A program made the translations under genes and the position numbers. DNA of 64,000 bases, taken from contig NC_046673.1 of the NCBI RefSeq assembly GCF_003369915.1, forward strand, positions 1,844,001 to 1,908,000. The letters are read 5' to 3'. The notes below the pieces were generated by a model that saw nothing but the letters and a program-made list of their open reading frames with translations, was not told the DNA's origin and ran no database searches. This stretch comes from Drosophila miranda (taxonomy: Eukaryota > Arthropoda > Insecta > Diptera > Drosophilidae). This document shows positions 36,001-47,500 of this stretch, piece after piece (position 1 is the first letter of the stretch; every line of letters begins with the position of its first letter).

Positions 36001-36510
36001 GTGAAACAGCTGTTCCACAAAATGCTACGAAAGTCAAGAGCACACCCAAATCACTCTCAAGAATATTGAAAAGTTGGCTCCTATTATTCTAAGAGTCGCA
36101 AATGGCACACTAATTTTACAAACTAGTCGGACGGACATTCCTACTCATGGGTATCATGGGCAGTTATGATCGGTTCTTAGCGCTTTTTTGGAAATTAATT
36201 ACTTCTCTGGATGGCAAGGCATCGTTATATATCCATTCATAGATACATCTGCCAGGGTATCAATATGGGATTACCAAAGGAAAGCGAAAACAAATAAACG
36301 AAATAAAACAGCCGGAAGCGGTTTAATATACAACACAAGCCCAACACAAAGACAATGTAAATGTATATCTAAAAAAATGAATAGAACATAAGAGATAATA
36401 ACACTGTTACGTTTTTCACTTTTTTTTTTTTTAGTTCGAGTCCATTTTTTCATTCGCACTATTCCCATCGCTGCCCGGGCGTAAATCAATCCGTTGTCAC
36501 TCATCAATGC
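33080..36510. other. Upstream region of PPIP5K, no gene recognised
   Basis: Begins with CACGACACGG/CGGTACGGTA short repeats at about 33120-33165 (likely 5' UTR or promoter), then 3 kb without coding signal. It includes one DINE-1 fragment listed separately. Confidence 0.5.
34190..34366 (-). mobile_element. DINE-1/SGM-like repeat, 5' fragment
   Basis: Reverse-oriented left end: 'tatagtctctgg', a short GACA/GACG tract (the complement of GTCY), 'tttatggggtcggaaacg', 'cttctgggtgttaca' and a closing 'gagtaccgggtataa'. Compared with copies A-D it lacks several blocks and is diverged. Confidence 0.75.
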
Positions 36511-36761
36511 CAAGGGCGTACCCAGGGGGAGGAAGGGGGCCAGCTGCCCCACCCCGTTCAGCATGATTATTGATAGAAAACAAATTTTCATTTAATTTTC
36601 GCTGCATATTTAAAAAATAAAATGTTTTTGCTTAATCGACTTGATATGATTTTCCGCAGCTATCCTTCTAAATAAATGTAACGTAATCATCTTACGCGTA
36701 AAAATCACGCATGGAAAAAAATCCGGCTTCCTCCCTTCGAAAAGTAATGGGTACGCCCTTG
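36511..36761. mobile_element. hAT-like MITE with 8-bp target duplication
   Basis: A 251-bp unit whose ends are the perfect 13-bp inverted repeats CAAGGGCGTACCC and GGGTACGCCCTTG. It is flanked by ATCAATGC (36503-36510) and ATCACTGC (36762-36769), which match at seven of eight positions. An 8-bp duplication and a CA..GGGCG terminus are features of hAT elements. There is no coding capacity, so it would need a transposase in trans. One TSD mismatch suggests some age. Confidence 0.8.
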
Positions 36762-37909
36762 ATCACTGCATTGGTAAAATTTTAGTTTGCTAAATTTTAC
36801 TTGAAATTTCACTTCAAAAAAACTAAAAAATAAATACATAATAATTTCCATATTGCTCAGACGCCTGTCCCGCTATTCGGACTATGTACATATAAGTGAA
36901 ATTTTGAAGTTGACTGTACATACAGATGTACATATGTATGTATGTATATGTTTGCACGATACTGTTTTAGTCTGCACTTCCTTTCAGCCAATGAAAATGT
37001 TTACCATATTCTGTAACAACTGATTCCGCCTAGTTTTACGAGGGAAACCGATGCGAAACGTGTGAATGCCAAGGTACACCGATGGCTAAAACTCGCCGGT
37101 AGAATGGCAGTCGTGCAACGCAAAGAAAATAATTCAAATCACCGGATGGGAGAACGAAGAGGAGCGAGGCTCCATCGGCAGGTCGCTGACGTCTACGTCT
37201 GTCTCTAGTGACGTGGTAGAAAGGTTGAAAGGGAGAAAGAAGCAGAGATAAAATTAACCCACAAACACACATACACACAGGGCACACACAGACGCACCAC
37301 CCAAATTCGGCGTTGAATTCACATGCGTCAGCCAACGTCTCTGTCCCTGTCCCCGTCCATCCGATAGGGCTCCTGCTGTTTGCACTGACGTAGCTGCAGT
37401 TACTTCGTCTGACGTTGCTGCCGCTGGGCAGCGGCGCTGCCTTCTCCAGCCGCGGCGACGCAGGCTGCTCCTTCGGCTGCTGTTGCTGACACCTCTACAA
37501 TCATTCCTTCCACCTCCGCTGCCAGCAAACTTCTCAAAGCTATTTCCCATTTTTAAAACTGTAGAGGGATGGAGAAGGATGAATTATGTTCAAGCACACC
37601 ACGCACCCACGCACAACCAGATAAAGAGAGAGAGAGAGAGTGAGAGAAATGGGAAGTCAGAGGGAAAGTGGTATAGTGGGAGAGTAACCCTCCGAGAGCG
37701 AGAAAGCTTTTGACATTGACATTGACCAGTCAGCTGTTTCGTGGGAAGAAGTAGAGGAAGGTGCTGCCGCTGCTGCAACAAACTCACAAAAGTTCAGGGT
37801 CAACTTCTACATACACATATACATATGTACATAATGATGTAAAGCATTCAAAAAATAACAGTGGATATATATAATTGTATATTATTAAGATTTTAAGAAA
37901 AACCCATAC
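36762..37909. other. Region downstream of the glutamine-rich exon
   Basis: Holds a GA tract at 37625-37641 and, at about 37260-37550 on the minus strand, GC-rich sequence open in several frames (one starting MGNSFEKFAGSGGG). A strong pyrimidine tract and CTACAG end at about 37562, so a second exon of the glutamine-rich gene may start there, but the phases do not settle which frame is used. Confidence 0.4.
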
Positions 37910-38131
37910 ATTTCCATCCTGACCCAAATAGAAGCCGACGCGATGCTGCTGCGTCTGCTGCTGCCCATTCTCAGCTGGTTGGGTAAGCTGCTGCTGTTGC
38001 GTTGGGTTTTGCGTCTGTTGTTGCTCCGGGACAGCGTGCTGCTTATAGTGGGCGGCCGCTGCTGAAGCAGCGCTGCATTGGCTCGATTGACGCAAGTCCT
38101 GGTATCCTGACTCCAACTCCGTGTAGGACAT
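37910..38131 (-). CDS. Glutamine-rich coding exon of unknown gene
   Basis: A frame of 74 codons from MSYTELESGYQDLRQ, through an Ala-rich patch and Gln-rich stretches, to VGFYLGQDGN, followed by a possible GTATGG donor. Without splicing it runs on to 37784 (115 residues). The opening residues look like a true N-terminus and the third positions are G/C-rich, so I believe it is coding. If spliced to the AG at about 37562 in phase 0 the next codons read a stop almost at once; other joins are possible. It lies about 0.9 kb downstream of Cp110 on the same strand. I do not recognise the family. Confidence 0.45.
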
Positions 38132-38651
38132 TATGATGAATTTACCGTGGATTTTGGTGTAGTGTTAGTGCGTAGGCGTTTTGGTTAGACAGGGAAAATA
38201 ATGCTGCTGCTTCTGCACTACATCAGCTTTTGCGGCTTTTCTGCTGCAATGCAGAGACCAAACACACCCACGCACTCAGAATCTCTCGGAGAGCACCTTC
38301 CACGAAGACACACAATAACACAATCAAATTGGACAAGCACAGCTCGCATGCCCTAATGCACTCACTCTCACACACACACACACACACGCACTTGTCGCGT
38401 GTTAAAATGTGTTTTGTATTTTTATTAATAATCTTTTTCCTCACTTCTCTCTTTTGATTTGTTTTCTTTTAATAGTTTCTTTTCACACAAAAATAATGAA
38501 AGCCCACTCTCCTCTCTGTTTGGCCTTCGATTTTCTAGAATAGAATTGGTTCTCTTTGCTCCTCTCTGTACTCTATTTGTTGTTGAATTTTTTGGTTGCG
38601 TTTCACTCTAGTTACGAAAGAATTTCGTTTTGTTGTGCATTTTTTAACGAT

Positions 38652-38657
38652 TTTATT
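38652..38657 (-). other. Possible poly(A) signal for Cp110
   Basis: AATAAA on the minus strand about 395 bases past the Cp110 stop. It is not the only candidate in this AT-rich flank. Confidence 0.35.
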
Positions 38658-39051
38658 ATTACTACTGGATAGCCGCCACGCGAACAATCATGTGGGTCGG
38701 CGGGGGGTAGTGGTGATGCAAGTGTGTGTTGCAGGCGGGTTCGGGGATTAAAAACTATTAATTGAATACAATTTTGCACGCACACGACGTCCGCGCTGCC
38801 AAATGTTTTCACAAGTGTTGGTAAGCTTTTAAAGCGAATTCAGCGCATGGCTTTTTGCGCTGCGGTTGTAGGGAGGCGAAAGCTATCAGCCGCTGCGCAA
38901 GTTTGGCGGCAAGCGAAAGCTTCGAAACAACGCCAGCTGCTGAGTTCTTCTGATGCGGTGATCTGAGGAGATATGTATATACGTACATGTGTTCATATGT
39001 AGATTGAAATGATAAACGCTCGAAGTAGGCTTTCGCCATGGATTTACCCGG

Positions 39052-42009
39052 TCAGCGCTGCTTGAGGTGCATGGCCAGGAGCTTGGTTCGGATGCGTTTG
39101 CGGTCCCTTGATATTATCTCCATGCGCTCTTTGACGCTCGTCTGGAAAAATATCAGGTGCAGAGTGCGGCTTGCCGAACAGAGCTGGACGAGAGCGAAAG
39201 AGAGTAATACAAATTCGAGAAGATAGTGAGAATCAATCTCTTACCTGCTGCAAGAGACGCGCCTTCAGGCGTATGTTGCCGGGCTCCTCCTCCTCGTCAA
39301 GACTGGTGCCGTATGTCTCCAGGTGCAGATTAAGAACAAAGATGAGGGTGTCGCGTATGGTCTGGACCACACGTTGTACTTGCTCTGTGCGAAAGAGACG
39401 GCGCACGAGGTACCCCCGCACACCGGCAGTGATGCGGCTGGCCGCAGCAGTCTCCTCCTCCTCCTAACGGGGATCATATAAAAAATTTGGGGGTGGGGTA
39501 AAAAAGAAGATTTGCTAGCTACTTAGGCACCTGATTGATCGATTTAAAAATATATACTATTTATTGGTTAGTAATTTTGCTAGCAGGTGCAACCAAAGTT
39601 TTTGTTAGATCAGAATTTTTGTGCCCTTTGATTCCGGCAGTATTTGTTAAGGCACGTGGTTCTCTCGGTTTACCGCTATTTCTTATGGCTTCTCGCCCGC
39701 CCAGCGCTGCATGCGAAAGTGTATCGATTAAAGAGCAATTGGTGGCGGAAAAAGAGGTTAGGTTCGGTTCGGTTCGGTTCGCTCCCGGGCCAACTAAGTT
39801 GAGATTCTCTTCTCCGTCTTCTTGTATGAACTCACATTGCGTCCGCGCGTGGGCGTTGACGTTGTCTTCCTAGCTGTTGATGCGCTACCCTGCTGTTGCC
39901 CCTGGGGCAGAGCACGACTAGGTAGACGGCGGGCAGTGCTGTGGGTCCTTGTTGCGGCTCCATTGCCGCTTCCTGGGGGAGTCTTCTTAGGACCGGCGCG
40001 GCCGACACTTCCTCCACCGCCACCCACGACGCGCTGGACTAAACCTTTGGTGGATCCCGGTCCTAGGCTGGCTCTGCCGTTGTTGCTCTTTTGGGCATTG
40101 GATGCTGTCCGGGTTCGGGGCGCAAGAGCGCTGACTGCTGGACGCTTGCTATTGCTCAGATTACTGTTGCGCAGAGGCATCTCGCCGGAGCGCGGCGTGC
40201 TCGGAGCACTAGTTCCGGACAGTGGCTGCGGCTCATAGTCGGAACTCAGACTCACACTCTTGGGAAGCCCCTCGCCTGTCCCGAAAAGGCACTTGCGAGA
40301 GGAGTGTTGGGGCGGAGGGAGATTAGGGATGCAGATGTCTACCATAGGTACGGAACCGTACGAATCGTCTGGGGTGCGCGGCGACAATACTGTGGGTGAG
40401 ATGGTTATTGTGTTGCTCGGCGACGTGCAGGTGGCACCACTTGTGGTGGCCATGCTACTGCTAATGAGCTCATCGCCTTGCGAGCTGCTGGCCAGATGCT
40501 GTTGCAGTGACTGGGTGCTGGTGTACACCGTCACCTGTTTGGAGAGCCCGTCGCGATAGACCGACAAGTCTACTTCCGCGCAAATCTGGTTGATGAGGAA
40601 CTTCTGCTGGCGTTCAAACTCTTCCTGCATGCGCAGGCGCTCGTCATGCTGGTACTGAACCAGCTGGTTGAATCTGTCTCTGTGGGTCCGGAGGTAATTT
40701 CTCAGCCAATCCACATTGTTGGCGGCCACCTTGTGATCGTTCAAGGTGCGCTCGATCATGAGGTCGATTTCTTGGTCCAGGTTCGGTTGATCCTGAAGCA
40801 ACATTTCCATCACCTGGCGTGGTGGTTGCTCCTGCTTGTTGGGACTGACGGGACGCATCCGAAGGCAGCCTCTGCTCGGGATGCTGTTGCGGCTTTTGGG
40901 ACTGCGGCTCACCCGCTTTGCCTTTGACTCTACCGTCTCTCGCTGAAAGTGGGCCAGTGCTCGGGCCTCTGCATCCGCCGTGCGCTGCATGTGCTCCACA
41001 AGCACCTGGGACGGCTCTTCCAGTGTAAACGATCGCGATCGTTGAACGGTACATCTACCAGCACCGGCTCTTTCGTTATTCAATTTTATCGTAAGGCTCG
41101 ACAGGGTCTGTGTCAGGGAGGGTTTAGCACTTGTGTCGTATTCCATGTCCTGGCCGTGCCATATCACAGTTGCCGGCTCGGTCGACGTAGATGGTAGCAT
41201 TTTACCCAGACCCGACCGCTCAAAGTGGAGGATACGATTTGTGATATTGTTCAACCTGCGGTTATGGACCGTCAGCACTGAACAGCCAAGCGACGTGAGA
41301 TCCCCCGGCTGAAGCTCCTGCTGCTGAGGGGTGGGCGGGTTCACCAGGATGGTGGGTATCTTGGCATCCTTCGTATCTTCAGCATCTGTCACTTCAATTC
41401 CGAGGGACTGGGGACGCTGCGGCATTTTGATGGTGCTAGGAGGTTGGTCAAAGATGTACGTTTTCGTCTGCTGCAGAAGCGGGACAACTCGCCGTGCTCC
41501 CATGGGGGTGTAAGCATTGCCGATATTTTCACTATCCTCTTGGCCTCCAGGGACTCTGACCGTTTCCAACTTCTTCTCCAGCTGAAGGGCCATATGCTTA
41601 GACAGTTGCAAATCGCTCCGCTTAGTCTCCGTCATCTGATGGGGGCAAAGTCATGCTTAAGCAACGCCGCACCTCCAAACACACATATATGTAAATACTC
41701 ACCAGAGGCGCCAGAATGGGCTGACCATCGATGTGGAACCTAGAGCCAATGCTGTTGTTAGAACTCGCTCCAGAGAGGGCATCTGGACTGTGTTGGCTGG
41801 GTGTGTTGGGACCGGATATGGTAGTCGTCTCAGTTGGGGTCGTGGCTGTGGTTTCAGTCCCCTCCTGGCTCTGGGTCTGGCTCTGTTCGACCTCTGCCAA
41901 CAGCTTCTCCATTGCCTTTCTGCGCGGGGACAATCAATGCCGTGACGAGGAGTATATCACCAAGTTATTTCATTTTTCATTTTTGTATTTCTTACCGAGT
42001 ACTATCCAT
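39052..42009 (-). CDS. Cp110, centriolar coiled-coil protein
   Basis: Caps the distal end of centrioles, limiting their length and blocking cilium formation. Five exons: 41996-42009, 41703-41919, 39836-41635, 39245-39463 and 39052-39141. Phases agree and the total is 2340 nt, 779 residues. Exon 1 encodes only MDST plus two bases. The big third exon carries Ser/Thr/Pro-rich sequence, a charged helical stretch around MLLQDQPNLDQEIDLMIERT and WLRNYLRTHRDRF, and a basic Gly-rich end. Exon 4 has the IQ-like segment VRGYLVRRLFRTEQVQRV, and exon 5 ends ERMEIISRDRKRIRTKLL..., both corresponding to the conserved C-terminal part of animal CP110. Exon 3 could be read through its GTGAGT donor to a stop at 39794, which would drop the IQ segment. 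Confidence 0.9.
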
Positions 42010-44559
42010 GATAGAAAATTAACTTAAAATTATAGCTACTTAAATTTTGTGAGATACTACTAAATCGACCGACTCCGGACCTAAGCCAACTGAACAAAAA
42101 AAAATAAATAAATAAAAATTAACAAAACACTTCGTTCAGTTGCTACTAGATATGGAAATCTTTCGATGGAAAACATATACAATATCGATAAGATGAATGG
42201 GCGGCGAATTACGTTGAAAAATCAATTAATTATTTAATTTGTATTCAATAGGCATTTGGTCTGCTTTTTATTATAAACGTTGGCTTGCATGTTAACCATT
42301 TAGTAAGCCTTCACACTTATTGCGGGTTAGCAAGACCGGAGGACAGGATAACATATTTTATTTCAAATTTCAATTTGAATTCGCGATCATAATGTTTTTA
42401 CATGGGCTATCGATATCATGCTAATATTACAATCGAGAGCATATTTTCCAAACGCCATCTCTAGTGTAGAGGGCGCGCTTTATTTTCCGCACACCCTACA
42501 GAAAATTACCCACAACATGAGTTTTCCCTGTTAGCTCTTTCTCTCTATAAATATATACCATTTGATAAAAAGATCACAAGTTCATCCATGTAGAAAAATA
42601 CGTGCTCAGTACTCTTTCACTTTTCGATAGCCCGAACACATCACACATCGATTACATACATTGTTTTTGCTCAATTTCGCGGTTCACTGATGAGCGTCAA
42701 TGTATTCGTATTTCTTCATTGTCTCAATATTTCAATAACTTTTGAACTGCGCGGTTGTGGCGAAGTGTATTTTTTTTTTGTTGTTTTTGCGCGAATTTTG
42801 CTGTTACGAATATTATGTATATTTCCAATACTGCCGCCAGAACTGCCCCCAAATAAAGTGTATATAAGCATATAATAGCCAAACCAAATGTATGAATCCC
42901 AAACAAATTTACCCAAGCAAATAATCAACAAAATGAAACTAGCACGAGAGAGAGAAAATTGCCACCCACATGTGCTGGAAAAATGGACTGTCCCATGTGC
43001 TCTTGTTTGTCGGGGAGTTTTAGGTGTAAACTACGTTCTAACTGTATCTCCATTGTGTGTGCGTGTGACTCTATGTGTGTGTGAAAAGGGGTGCGGGTAT
43101 TGGGGGTCTTGCTGACTTTAGTTTCGCAAAAATGCTCTTTGTCTAGTAGATGCGTTCCATGGACGCAATACCCCCTCCCTTCGATCGAGCGGGTGACTCA
43201 AGTCATAGTCACTTGACATGGAACGCTTTCCCAAGTGTAAAAAGGAAAATCAAGAAGCGCCAAGTTTCGCACATACATATGTATATACTTGGATATATGT
43301 ATGCATACAGGCACACACACTTGCATGGTTGTGTATGTATATTCTGCGACGCAATTGAAAAGACATCGAAGGCCAAACAACTTTGCTTTTTATATGTACA
43401 TATGTTGTTGCTGTTTTTTTTTTTGTTAGTTTCCTTTGTTTTTGCTATTATCACAACTTCTTTTTGGTTAGGGCTCTGCGAGAGAGCTTTTACTTCTACT
43501 CTTGGTACGCGCGCACGCTCACTCTCTCACAGGCGGCACCCAAGTTATATTCACTGGAAGGTATGGACGGTACTGCTTTTCTCACTCTCTTCGTCTCCCA
43601 AACACGTTTGCCACGAAAATAAAATATGTATGCGAATATCGCCACAGTGCCCCCCCAGAAATGCCTTGCCTTTAACTAACATACCTTGCACTCAATCGTA
43701 GCCGGTGTAATGTGACAGCAACGCGTTGCGTTGGCCGCGGCCCCCAACCCCGCTTCCCACGTTAAACGTAGCAGACCAACAACAACAAAAAATAAGAAAA
43801 AAAACAAATGAAAAACAAGGGGAAATGTTAATCATTTCACAAGTCCTTGAAGAATCGCAATAACATTATACCTTCGATGGTGCCACAACGCAGTTGTTTC
43901 TTTGTTTTTCCAAGAAAATGTCGACGTTCGCGTAAAAAGAAAATTGCAATCACCCCACCACAACTGAACATATGTATGTATGCATGTACATTTGTGTATG
44001 CGTGTGTGACTGTGTGAGAGACGGGCCCTCGAAATATGGATTTGTGTTTTCATTATTTTTGCACAAAATCCCCTTTAAATAAAAACAACAAATTTTTTTT
44101 TGCTTTTCCTCTCTCCCTCGGACGCTTATGGACTTTTGTTGTTTTGGTAAAATGCCATATTTTTATGTATTTTCATTTCTACGCAGCAGCCATCCCAGGG
44201 GTCTCACTGTGAACGTGAACTGGGTGCCACACTACAGACCATTGTGAGCCAGCATCTATAACTAACGGTAGCGGTAACGGTAACGGTATCGATATCAGGA
44301 ATCAAGTGAACACTACGCCCATGCGCACAGATGATTCAGAACCTTTCCTAACGGCAAACGGATTGACTCTCCTCCACTCCAATCAAAATCGAAACGGAAA
44401 TCGTAATCACCACAAAAAACTGTAAGAGAGAACTCCCTCATCCCCCGCTAATAGCGGGAGAAGTCAGGAAGCAACGAAACAATACCAAAGCAGAAAGAAG
44501 GAGAGCGGAAGAGTAAGAAGAGTGCACCCCAAAGAACACAAACACTACGCAAAGGGAAA
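42010..44559. other. Divergent intergenic region, Cp110 / RETREG
   Basis: About 2.5 kb between the Cp110 start (minus) and the RETREG start (plus). No coding frame of note; contains CA/TG words, poly-T runs and ACATATGT clusters. A pyrimidine-rich AG at about 44189 could accept a noncoding 5' exon of the RETREG gene. Short GGTAAC repeats lie at about 44268-44290. Confidence 0.5.
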
Positions 44560-47500
44560 ATGTTACAGCTTCCCCGTCCATCGCGGTCGACGCTGCACTG
44601 TGGTCTGGCCGCCCTGGTTACAGTCCTGCTAATGACCTGGTAAGTTGTTCTCCCGACAAAAGCATACCAAAATGCACAACCACATATCGTGTGATTTGGC
44701 CCAGCCCAGTCCGAGGGTCCGTTAGCCTGTTATTAGGTGTACATACTGAATGTTGCACAGGAGTTCTGTTTTTCAGGCAGGCACAAAAATATGATGTAGC
44801 GGAGAGACTTGAGGATCCCTTTTTCGTCCCTGTATTTCATAGATAAACATGAGAAAACTTTTGATCAATCGAATCAAAGTTCTTCAGTGGATTTTTGGTA
44901 AAACTATTGGAATATATGTATGTACATATGTAGATACTTATGAAAGTAGCTGGCATAGAATAGGATAGACATAGGATTATAGAATAGGTATATAATCCAG
45001 AAACTGCAGAATCCTTCACAAAAGGTTGACATATGAGGTTTATTGACGATTAATTTATTTTAAAAAAAAGATGAGTGTAGGTTTCTATCGAGTATTTACC
45101 CAAAAAAATATCTCTGTTGGTGTTTTTTAAATTCAAAAAGTTAAAGTTATTTATTATTATTATTATTTATAGCTAAAGAAAACATGACTATACAAATACC
45201 AAAATACAGTAAACGCTCGGAAATTATAAATCTTAGAAATTATAATCTTCCAGGTATTAGAGCCGACCGGTTTTTTTTTTGCACTGAACTCTCCAAAATT
45301 AAAACCAGTAGTTCTAATTTCAGAGCGTATTTTTGAAATTTACTTTTGCTTTCTTCGGATGACGAAAGTGCTGATATTGAAGAACCAATTTCTCATAACC
45401 ATGCTATTGAAAGCGCAAACAACTTACTAAAATGGTGCAAAAAGACATACACAAATAAACACATATCCAATCTCTTGGCCCTTCGTAATGATATAGTGAT
45501 GTATAATTTGAATCAGCCCAAATAACAATCCAGTATCTTAGATTATATGAAACAAAACTGAAGCACTGAAAATTGTATCATGTACAATACAAATAATTTA
45601 AAAAAGAGTAGTTTTTCTGTATTGTTCCGTCCAGAAACTATAACCTTTCGAGAATTAGGACCACGTCATTTACAAAGTGGTTCTAATCTCCGAGCGTCTA
45701 CTGTATACCGAAAAGTAAACAACTTTTGCCTATTTGAATAGGCAGAAAGATAATGCAATTACATATATGCCAATCGGAAATGCCCAGTCTGCCCAATGTA
45801 CAGTCTCAGAAAACTTCGATCCCAAAGACGGAAAATAAAAGTCATTCTGGTCACTCAATATAATTCCTTCGAATCGCGTCGCATCGCTTCGCTTCGCGAC
45901 GCACTTATAAGTAAACATTTCAACTTTTAAGTGGGTCATGCAGCACCCCGTTAGACCACTCCGCCCATTTAGACGCTTCGAGCATTTCACTCGTGGGCAG
46001 GAGGGGCCGGCAGAATGACGAAAATAAGTTATATAGCCGGTGACACAAACGCTTACGGTAACAGGGGCTGGCAGCAGGCGGCAGGAGGAATGGAGCCAAA
46101 AGAACGACGCGTGCCCAATTCCGAAAAAAATATACATACATATGTATGAAAAGTTGCAATGTGTTATTTTAAGAATAAATGTATGTAAATGCACACTACA
46201 ATGTACTTATGTACATACGTATGTACATATATGTATGCCTGATCTCTTTTTACGTGCTTGCACCTTCATTTTGGCGGTCTGGCTAGTGCCTCCTCTCAGT
46301 CCACTGCCATCACATTACCATAGAGTGCAGTAAGTATGAGTGCCTTTTATATACATACATATGTACATAAATGTCATTCCATGCATCGTCCTCCTCCACT
46401 GAGCAGCCCCTTTTGAAAGGCATCGCGTTGAGCATTTTAAGCATTCTGTGTGGCGCAATTAACCAAAAAATTAAATGAAATGAAATGAAACAGAGAATGA
46501 TTTGCACGGAAACAGAGAGAAGATCTAGATCTCTCGCCACACAAAAGCACCATGTACACATACGTGCATGCATGTTACGGACATACGTGATCAAAAAAAT
46601 ACTGCATACGTGAATATATGGCTTGTTAAGTACTGGGTAAACCAGGCAAGAATTTACTCATTACATACAATCTACGCCACTTGAATAGGGCATCTCATTA
46701 AGTCAGTTTTCTGTCGACTTAACCGAAACGAGGATTTAATTTTTGGTCAGCTTAATAGCTGTGTTTTGCGTGCTCAGGCAAAACGTTTCGTTTTCTTTGT
46801 TAGGCGATCCTGCTTTCGCAATTTTTGTCACACTTTAGTGCTGTTAGGCGCACAATTTAGTGTATTGCACGCAGGAAATACTCTGTTAACAGTATACCCC
46901 TAATTCTGTTTTTAAACGGTCCCTTTTTTAGACGGTTTAGAAATAATACGGTTTGAAAATCAAAAACAGTACATATTTTTGCACGGCTTTATTCCATTTA
47001 GCACGGTTCAAAATAACACAACACATAGAAAGAAATGTAAATTTTTGTTTCCCTTTCGTTTTTCGCAACGTTTCCTAATTTTCCCCCTAATTTTAGCAGG
47101 TTTTAGAGATACGGAAACAATCACCTATTTTTGCATACGAAACAATGTCTTTTTTACGCGGTTTCTTCAGGAACTAATCTACCGTGTAAAAACAGAATTC
47201 GGAGTATATGGTTAGTGGCTATTTGTCTTTACCGATGGATTGATAAGCGAATCGGTGTGTTGTTGCATTGACCAATTATTTCAAAGCAGAATTTGGGGTT
47301 GGGTTAAAAGAGTTCAAAAAGATCGGAAAGTTTTTGCGAAAGTGAAACCCGGAGCCTGCCTGAATATATTTTGCAAGGATTAAATAGACCTTTCAAACTA
47401 AATATTCTATTTGGTCAACACTTTAATTTAAAAAGAAGATTATGTTGGGGCTTGGTGTGTGAGCAGTGGGTGATAGAAAACGGACTTAATAGGGTGTCCA

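Noticed and set aside
43150..43701. 183-codon plus-strand frame between Cp110 and RETREG
   Set aside because: Composition follows AT-rich and CA-rich repeats; no recognisable domain and a frame of this length is expected by chance in 2.5 kb.
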